Assembly: GCA_005406025.1 (NCBI GenBank)
Contig: BGZK01001193.1
Span: forward strand, 62,001-126,000
Source of the DNA: Eumeta japonica
Lineage: Eukaryota > Arthropoda > Insecta > Lepidoptera > Psychidae
Direction of reading: 5' to 3'
Length of the DNA: 64,000 bases
Shown: piece by piece, positions 56,140-64,000 of the stretch
Numbering within the stretch: the first letter of the stretch is position 1
Layout: every line of letters begins with the position of its first letter
Notes under the pieces: model-generated
What the model saw: the letters and a program-made list of their open reading frames with translations, nothing else
Told to the model about the DNA's origin: nothing
The model's database searches: none
Made by a program: the position numbers and the translations under genes

Positions 56140-57374
56140 CGTAGGTTACATTTAAAATTTTTAGAAATGGCTACTTTAAATTTTAAAAACCTAAAAATTC
56201 GCCAGCCTTGTAATGCGATAGTCAATACGAATTTAAGTCGAGATAATTTTCATGCAATAATGTTCTATGAAGTTCTTTACCATTTAAGGCAACAATTTCA
56301 AACGTGGTCACATTAATCTGACTGACGATCTAAATGAATGATGCCCCTCTATGGTTTAGGGCGAAGGCTACATCAGAACTGTGCGGCTAATGATAGATAT
56401 TGACAAAAGCGTGATAAACCAGCGCTATGCGTTATGAACTTGGGAGATCGCGTTCGCGTAGTAATCTCGTATTTGCTTTACAGGAACTAGAACCTTTAGG
56501 TCGACCTCTCCTTTTTGAGCTTTTGTTGACGCGGTTTTAGGATCTATTGACATTCTTAGCTTCTTCCTCTTCGCTTCAGATGTACTTGTCCCCTGCATGC
56601 TCTTTGCCCCGAGCAAGCTTTTTGCGGATTTTCCTAGTGCCTCCAGGAACACACGGATGCGTCCCTAATAATCGGATTTTTGTTTGTAGGCTCCCTGTCT
56701 GTTCTCCTCCAGCTCCGCTTTTTTGTCTTCAACTATACATTACTGGAGACATTTGGGACCTGATCTTTCGTACAATTTAAGGGTCTACGTCTTCTAGAGG
56801 CTCGTAGGTCACTCTTTGCTGTGTAGAGGTATGAGGTTGCTCCAGAAATCTCGCCCACGCTTCGAGCTCTCGTTCCGGCAGAAAGTAGCCATTTTAGAAT
56901 CTCTTTTTGTATTTACTTAGAGCGGCAGATTCATGCACACTCATGTCCATCGGGAGCAAGCCTGATAGTGCCAGAGCAGCGTTGAGAGATACCGTGCGAT
57001 ACGATTTGCAGATTTTCTTGATTAATCCCCTTTGTAGAGCGTTGAGTCGATTTTTATTCATCAGGAAATCTACTGCCGGGGAACGTTTAAGGACATTAGG
57101 TCCAAAAATACTAACTCACTCGCCTCACAGCTTCCACCTCGCACCTTGCGATTTTTATTTATTTCCTAAAGTGAAAGGAAAACTTCGAGAAAACTGCATA
57201 TGAAAAGGCCGTCGAAGCGGCCCCTAAGTGCCAGTGGACAAAATGTATTGATCTGCGATAATACAGCGATGTATTGATCTCAAAGAACCCTTTTTTTGAA
57301 AGACAATAATAATAAAAATGACTTACTAGTTTGCTCAATTCTTGATTTTCTAAGGACTTTCAGATTGACCCACG
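56140..57374 (+). mobile_element. mariner transposon, lineage 2 copy 3, with replaced middle
   Basis: The 5' end CGTAGGTTACATTTAAAATT at 56140 and the 3' end CTTTCAGATTGACCCACG at 57374 are flanked by TA (56138-56139 and 57375-57376). The N-terminal coding relic (56212-56424, FHAIMFYEVLYHLRQQF, IRTVRLMIDIDKSVI) and the C-terminal relic (about 57070-57290, LRTLGPKILTHSPHS, LAPCDFYLFPKVKGKLRENC) are present. The catalytic middle is absent, and about 640 bp of foreign LINE sequence lies in its place. Confidence 0.75.
56425..57065 (-). pseudogene. R1-like LINE ORF2 C-terminal fragment
   Basis: The minus strand reads LNALQRGLIKKICKSYRTVS, then LNAALALSGLLPMDMSVHES (57060-56910), then FLPERELEAWARFLEQPHTS (about 56885-56830). 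More degenerate sequence follows, down to a 75-codon frame at 56425-56652 (FLEALGKSAKSLLGAKS). The RxYRTVSxxAxxxLxGxxPxD block is typical of the region after the RT in R1/TRAS-like elements. No poly(A) or target duplication was found at the junctions with the mariner. Confidence 0.6.
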
Positions 57375-57403
57375 TACACACATGCACATTATTGGATTAC
57401 GAT

Positions 57404-57640
57404 ATAATGCCTCTTCCACCATCTGCTTTTAAACTGGTTTTTAACAAAAAGTCACTTCTACAATTAAACATTTTTTTTAAATTCCTTTAAAACTAGTCTT
57501 CCTTCTAACGCGTTTTAGCACTAAATACCGTTACAGGAAACGCAAAATGAATTTCATAAGTAACTCCTTATTAAATATCAATTTAAAAAGAGATGGTGAA
57601 AGGGGCTCATACTCTGTACTTAAAAGTATGTATGTAAAAA
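57404..57640. repeat. inverted pair of about 75-bp segments
   Basis: 57404-57480 (plus) and 57545-57625 (minus) read as similar peptides, PLPPSAFKLVFNKKSLL and PLSPSLFKLIFNKELL, with DNA similarity over about 75 bases. The arrangement is inverted just outside the third mariner. It may be two small pieces of one repeat. Confidence 0.4.
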
Positions 57641-57644
57641 CTCC

Positions 57645-58270
57645 TGGCCTTATTTGTTTTAAATTACTATTATTCGATTCTATCACTACTCGGCAAGAGT
57701 AATAAAAATGACGTATAATCGAATTTCTACTTAAAATAAAAATTAAATCAAAATTTCTAAATGTTGAGGGTAAAAAAAATGTTACTTTCAATATATCTGT
57801 TAGTTCATGATAATAATACAAATCGATACTTGAAAATAACGTTAATCGTTATGAACAAAATAATGCTATTAATTAATAATCGAGTGTGAAGTGTTAATCA
57901 GTAGGCGTGCTCTAACGGCCTACTAACTACTAAGTCACGAGCGATAGGCGGTTGCCCATCAATCTATCAATCACACGAGAATAATGTGTTACAGAAACAG
58001 TTATCAATCAACTTCTTTTTTGTATTGAAACGTATCTATTTTTTGCCATGACGTTTTTAGGTTAAGACGTTCGATGCCGACGTTTTGTAATAAGTACAGA
58101 AGAAATTGAAGGCGTATTGTTTATATTTTTATTTATCAATGTACGGCGAAATGTATCAGATTATTATCAAATACTCGATATTATCTAACAATATATTAGT
58201 TAGATGATAAACTTTTTCCCGTCATCGAGCAACATGTCTCCAAATTATTCAACTATATTAGCGATATGTT
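57645..58270. other. intergenic
   Basis: Nothing recognised. Confidence 0.35.
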
Positions 58271-58279
58271 GCTCCTTGT

Positions 58280-58623
58280 ATAATTTGACGATGAGATGAC
58301 CGACGAGAAACGTCGGTAATCGCATCGTCGTGCCGGAGAAGTTCAGAAACCTGGGACCAGCATGTTACCAGGATCCGAGATGATGTCACTGTATGCTACC
58401 TTTGTATACTGATGGCTCTCCGGTCACATTTCTGGCCATGGGATACATAAAGGAGAAGCCGATAAGCAGGTAGTCTACGGTGTAATACTTTAGCTCGTAA
58501 CCATGGGTAGGTCGTTGCTCTCAGCGGTATATGGATATTAACGCGGCGGAAAAGCGTTTATACTACGGCCTTTAGGGTCGAATGAAATATGGACCCAGAG
58601 AGGAACTTAGAGGGACTTGTAGT
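58280..58623. other. GC-richer repeat-like block, unidentified
   Basis: A block with GATGACCGACGAGAAACGTC, AGGAGAAGCCGATAAGCAGG and TAGGGTCGAATGAAATATGG. It has the composition of LINE coding or UTR sequence but no frame stays open. A similar block continues at 59640-59820, after the hAT-like element. Confidence 0.3.
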
Positions 58624-59609
58624 CAGCGCCGGCAGGTAGTATTTGGAGGCGCCAAAATCATAATACAAAATACTTAAAAAAAAAAATTTGCTTCTCAAAG
58701 CGCCTAGCATCCAGCGCACGTTGATCTGTCAATTACTCATTCGATTTTAAAACGATCCGTCGGGTTTTGAACACATCCTGAAGGTACATCCCGAAATACA
58801 CCGCGACGCGGAGCGCAACAGATTGTTAACGACGTCTAATAATGGTGGCAATTTTAATTAAAATATTTTTTTGAAATCTATAAATATTTAACAATAAAAA
58901 CTTCTTTAAAAAATATTTTTAATGTTCCAAAAAATTCTTCATAACTTTTTTCAAAAATAAAAAGTGTCTGGAAAATACTAAAAAAATCTGTTTAATTATC
59001 GAAAGTGTAATTTTTACCTTGGATTGGATTAGAGCTTTGCCTATTAAATTGCAAAACCCAAAAACCAAAAGCATAACTTTTGACCGCTCAAAGGATAGTG
59101 ACTACTTTTTTCAATATTGATATATTTTTTTCTTGTTTCGCATGTTAAATCGTAAAAATTATAAAAAAGACAATATCTCAATTTTTCGATTTCCTTTTTT
59201 AAAGCGATTGCAATTTTTCCAAACTACTTTTTTTACTATTCGGAGTAGAACAAATTAAAAAAAGTTATGAGTTCGCGAATCCACGTAATTATTAATTTTA
59301 TTTTTTTAATTTTAAGGAAAAATGTTTTATTCTAAAAGTTTATTTGAAGGAACTTTTTTTAAGAATTCATTTGAAAAGAGAAGTATGGTATATTGGAATT
59401 ATTTTTCAAATATTTTTGGAAAAAAATAATTTTATGACACGTAAATGAAAAAGTTATTAGCTAATAGGCAATGGAGGATGCAAATTTATTAAAGGCTTCT
59501 TCTTGTTCCGATCACAAATATGCCATCCAATATGTATTTGAGAGCTTTTTTTAAAAAGTTTGTCTCAAACGCTGGAGAGGGGGGCGCCACTATCAAGTTT
59601 CTGCCTCTG
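58624..59609. mobile_element. hAT-like non-autonomous element
   Basis: The left end starts CAGCGCCGGCAGG...GGAGGCGCC. The right end, read inward, starts CAGAGGCAGAAAC...AGTGGCGCC, so both ends have CAG and a GGCGCC box at 25-30 bases. The 986-bp interior is very T/A-rich (many TTTTT/AAAAA runs) and non-coding. The flanking 8-mers (CTTGTAGT and TTTGAATA) match poorly, so no target duplication is claimed. Confidence 0.45.
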
Positions 59610-61400
59610 TTTGAATAAATCATAGATCCCGGGTTGCTCGTCATTAGGCGTCGCAGAGATCCTTGATCCTCTTAAGCTTTTAGAGCTTGAAACAGTGGAA
59701 GGCTGTGATAGCGTATCCACGACCGCCGCACGTTGGCGACAAGAGAGGCAAGCAGTGATTGAAGTCGGTAAGAGACCGATATGATCTGGTGAGTTGGCCT
59801 CCTACGAATGCTCATGAGAAATTTCCCATCTAAAAAAAAGTATCCTTTGTCTGTATATAAGATAAATTATTAATTTGTTTTTAAATTATACATAATCTAT
59901 TAGAAATTTTACTTGTTACTTACTATAAACCATCTAATTATAGTCTTATAGGCTTGTACTTTATTAAAAGTTTACGCCCATCCAGAATTTTTCTTTTTGA
60001 CCAATATGGAGTATATTATATTTAAGCAACGTTCGTTAAATTTCAGAATTAATTACTTAGTTTAACATATAGATGGTATAACGATAATCATTATAAATAT
60101 TGTTCTTATATTACGTAGGTGTTTACGATAAAAGTAGTAAGTATATAAAACAAGTCTTCATAGTTTAATAACTTTAGCAGTTGATGCTAAACTTATTGAA
60201 CTCATAGCATATGAAAGGTTTTTTGTCATTGAAAAGTATTGTATTAGAAATACATATTTAATAATTTACACAATGATATAATACTTAAGGCTACGTATTT
60301 GATAAATCAGAACATAAAGAAGTTAGAAAAGATAGAAAAAAATATAAAAACGAAAACTTTCAAATGCCTATTGTTCGAAACAGTGCGCAACACCGACTTA
60401 CCGCCATTGTCGCTAGCGTCGCGTACGTGGCGTATTTGAGATGACAGATATTATAAAATCTGATACATAAAATCGGATTGGTTAAAACTATACAAGTTTC
60501 TTTTGAGATAAATAAATATAATTAAAAAAAACGAAGTTTATTTGAAATATTTAACCCCAAACAAAAATAATCACAACAAAATCGATATTTTTAATTTTAA
60601 TTGATAATTGCTGTTAAGTAAGTCAGTCCAATAAACAGCTAATTCTGTAAATATAATAAATCGATTGCTAAATGGAATAAGAGGTATATGTCGTTAAATA
60701 AGCCGTAGTAATTAAGTTTTTAATAAAAAAAAATTACATTATTTTTTATTACCTATAATTATTAATTCTGGGAGGCATATCTCGTAACTAAGTGGTCATT
60801 ATGCTTTATAGCTGTCAAAAAGATGTGAATTAAATTTGCCAGTACCCTAGTACATTCTGATGGTACCTTTGATTGTATTTTGTTACATTTTATGCAGTTA
60901 CAAAAATGTAATAATTATTGTAGACATTTGCTTTCTAAATGGTCTTCAGAGAGGTTATACATGTTTCTCGCATTAACACGTGAACTTGCAATAACCGAGA
61001 GAGAAATCTGTTAATGTTGCATTGTATTTATTCAAATAGGCGAATTTATATTCTTAAATATGATAACATTATGCTGAGGTACTGTGAAATAATTGTATTT
61101 TGTGAAAGCACTGCAATATATCTAACAAAAACTCTTATTGTCCTGCTTAATTAACTTAAATTAAATATTAATCTTTATATTGCATTTTATTAAGATGTTA
61201 TGGGGTCGAGTACAATTAAAATACATTTTCAATAATCTCGCGCTTCTGATCTTAATGTAACAGAAGAAACTAAGAAAAGCATGGCGACGAGTCTTTCATT
61301 AGCTATTATTTAGCTTTTAGTCTAAAATATTTTGTTCGAAATTAAATTTTGTACATAGACCGAAAATATCAGACGTATCAAATTTTACGCGTTTTTTCTG
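59610..61400. other. intergenic
   Basis: 59640-59800 is GC-richer, with an open patch on the plus strand (LKLLELETVEGCDSV, TTAARWRQERQAVIEVGKR) of unknown origin. The rest is AT-rich without features. Confidence 0.35.
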
Positions 61401-61404
61401 TATT

Positions 61405-61655
61405 GTGTATTCGAGGAGCAAACGAACAGGCGAGTCATCACAGAGTAAATGATCACCGCCGCTCATGCACACTCGTATCCATAACCAACCGATTGTTGGC
61501 CTCTCAGGAGAATAGGGTATCTAATAGAGTGAACATTGGGATGGTGGAGAGGGAAGTGAGCCACCGGAACTTTCGCTCACGACAAAATCCAATAATGAAA
61601 GCTGCTACTTCGTCCGTTTTCTGCAAGACTGTGATATTTACCGGTATACCACAAT
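61405..61655 (+). repeat. dispersed repeat family R1, right-hand copy
   Basis: The blocks CGAGGAGCAAACGAACAGG, GTGAGCCACCGGAACTTTCG, AATAATGAAAGCTGCTACTT and GACTGTGATATTTACCGG match 8815-9110 in the same order. The 102-codon frame across it (61349-61657) is not conserved in the other copies and is rejected as a gene. Confidence 0.6.
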
Positions 61656-61659
61656 AAAT

Positions 61660-64000
61660 TATATTTGTCGTAATTATATTTAATTTTTTTTTCATTTAAA
61701 AATTAGATACATTAATAAAGATTATATAAGCATCGTTAAACATATTACATAAAAGTCCCTATTCACGGAATACAGATTTAATAACCTGTATATTAAAATT
61801 CGCTTAAGTGGAATATTTTATTCAATAAGTTGTTCCAATTGAGTTTTTAATAGAACGTGACTTCATTTTCTTCTTTTTTATGACCTATAATTATTTATCA
61901 ACTCGATAATATCCCGCAACTAACTAGTCGCTCTTGAAATTTATTTATGTCACCAAATATTATCATTTTAAAATTATAATATTATTTGAAATTATTAAAA
62001 TTAAAACATGAATATTAAAATTAGATATATTCGAATATACCTTCTATTTATTAGGTTCAAGGGATTCTAACCAAATTGATGTAGGCGACAGAAAAAAATT
62101 GGGTTGCATCAAAAGTTATATAGGCGCCACAATAAGTAACTCTCACAGAAATTAGTCCATGTGATATGCATAAAATATCTCTCTTTATAAGAAAGGGTTT
62201 GTGTACCACAAATTCACATATTTACTATAATTTTAAACTAAAATCGTATGCAATCATAATATTAATTTATGTTCATGTTCATAACATTAATATAGACAGG
62301 CAAAGACAAAACAGTTCATTGCCTTTTTCTTGTCTGTTTGGTTTTTTTTTTGTTTAGTAGCTTTTGAAATTGTAGCTATTGTTTTGGTGTTATCAAATAA
62401 AAAAATATGTGTACGAAGGTTTCAAACCTATGCTATTCGTTTTTTAAAGAAATATTATATTGTATATTAATAAATTTTCAAGTGAATTGTTAGTTTTTAA
62501 TATATTATTACAATAGTAATGTATAACATAAGGATTTATGATATTATTGTTTTTTAAAATATTTTCTAAAGATATCTATTATGTAATAGATACAAAAACA
62601 TAGGTGTCATTCTTATAGTATTGCATAGTATACACAAATATATATATACGCAGATATGAAAAAAAATTAGAAAATACAAGCTCTATGACATAATATATTT
62701 GCTTTATGCGACATTCGACAAACAAACGCACGCTGATAATCTTAAATTATATGATTATGGACTGATATGAAAACGGTTATATTTCTCGTTTAAATACTAA
62801 ATTAAAGTTAAAGTCGGAGTATAAAATGGAGTTTTTTCTAATAATATGTTTATATGGCGCTTTTAAAGTTTACCTTCATCGCTTCGTAGTACCCTTTACA
62901 TTTACAATTTTTTCTAGGCAACTGAGTTTTAGATAATTAAAGACATACAATTATTGATCTAAATCTCTATTTAAATATTTCGAGATTTTTTATTTCGTAA
63001 ACTGAACAATGCAGAAGGAGTAATATATATATATATATATGCCATACCGTCATATCCGCGTAGTGTAAACTTAAAACCCCTATACAAAGCTCCGAATTGC
63101 TTCATCTGACTTAGCCAACCGGCATGGTAATGCCACAACTCGGTACCACCGTGGACAAGACCTTGGTACAGAAAATAAGTTATGGGACTTCATATTACAC
63201 CGCCTGAGCTTTTGAAGACTTAATCATTTAGAGACTACTGACGCTCAAACTTCTTCTTTATTTAGCATACGACCTTGGTGATAAGGGCGTCGGATGGATT
63301 TTGCAAAGAAACTGTACTCGACTGATTTTGAATTGTATGCGAAGGCAACTCTGAAAACCCGAAAAGTTGATCGAATTTGCAAGATTAGCTGATGTGCTCT
63401 GATATGTCCTTCATGAATTTAAAGGTATTAAAGAGTTCTAGACCTCTGCAAGAGTACTAATTTTCTGGTGTTCATTGCGTAATTGTATTTTGCTTTCTCA
63501 ATCTTTTACGTCGTTTAGACTTGCGAGATTTACGAGTTTAGAGCGAGCGACGTTTGAGCCTGCGTTTTGGGAGCTTAAAAGGTAATATGTTTAAGGCGTT
63601 CGCATTATTAGTCCAATATAAATATAAATTTATCAAGTCCAATATAAATTAATCAAAAGGAACGTTCGATGCTATAGAAAATTTTGTTAAAAGAATGCAT
63701 GAAAATCAAGTTGCTATTGTATTGTGGCTAAAAGAAAAACATGAGCTTATTCCATCTGCATTAGCTGTAAATCTATCACACGTCGTTATAATAAAAAATA
63801 TTTGTCCTCATAAATAGATACCTAACCGTACTTCAATATAACAATGTACCTGAATACAGGTCATATTCATTCAGCAAAAGGAAGAAGAAATTTCGCCACA
63901 ACGCGCGACGGCAACGTTACGTCTGATTATGGATTATGTCGCTCAATGGAGCATAATCTTCACAGACGGCGCTGTAATGCTTTCAATTGCGAAATGTTCA
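61660..64000. other. intergenic to window end
   Basis: A possible short R1-family piece lies at 62101-62165 (CTCACAGAAATTAGTCCATG). A (TA) run lies at 63021-63040. A GC-richer stretch at 63040-63480 looks like repeat sequence on the minus strand. A short open plus-strand patch at 63677-63820 (ENFVKRMHENQVAIVLWLKE) is unidentified. Confidence 0.35.

Noticed and set aside
61349..61657. Plus-strand frame of 102 codons.
   Set aside because: It lies across another R1-family copy with no conserved translation.

Overview
This is a eukaryotic, AT-rich, intron-containing and repeat-dominated window, almost certainly from a moth or butterfly. The evidence is the mix of repeats: several mariner copies, BEL/Pao and jockey-type retroelements of the kind found in silkworm and its relatives, RTE-type LINE tails, lepidopteran-type MITEs, and short exons with GT-AG introns and AATAAA signals. 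I see no operons, CRISPR arrays, rRNA or tRNA genes.

Three host-gene pieces can be supported. (1) At the left edge (662-738, +) lies the last coding exon of a small membrane-protein gene whose other exons are outside the window. (2) At 5550-13339 (+) lies a four-exon paralogue that I assembled from splice sites and phase. It encodes about 127 residues with three to four hydrophobic segments. Its last exon has the same length, phase and 3' acceptor as gene 1, and the preceding introns are still alignable, so the two are tandem duplicates. (3) At 28550-28761 (-) is a short His/Pro-rich coding exon with a good acceptor, a downstream AATAAA, and a possible untranslated first exon near 30848-30925.

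The rest is transposable-element graveyard. From left to right: an RTE-like reverse transcriptase relic and hairpin cluster (2.7-4.9 kb); a mariner inside intron 1 (6.2-7.4 kb); MITEs and dispersed repeats (8.8-19.8 kb); a rearranged BEL/Pao element (19.9-22.1 kb) abutting two opposite-strand jockey-like LINE copies (22.4-26.2 kb); a DNA transposon with about 410-bp terminal inverted repeats and an unfamiliar transposase-like protein (31.6-34.9 kb); unidentified decayed coding sequence (35.0-35.8 kb); a pogo-type MITE (36.7-37.2 kb); a TIR-bounded mariner (41.0-42.3 kb); a second copy of the same mariner lineage interrupted by a hAT element with an 8-bp target duplication (45.2-48.3 kb); a non-LTR element with an ORF1 of the FP-like type and a broken ORF2 (49.3-52.5 kb); a third mariner whose middle is replaced by an R1-like LINE fragment (56.1-57.4 kb); and a hAT-like non-autonomous element (58.6-59.6 kb). 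A degenerate six-base-periodic sequence based on ATCGRA-like units recurs at many places on both strands, and at three of them it is attached to a shared head sequence.

None of the transposases or polymerases is intact. The items most worth following are the tandem small membrane-protein genes, the long-TIR transposon, and the hexamer-tract repeat family.
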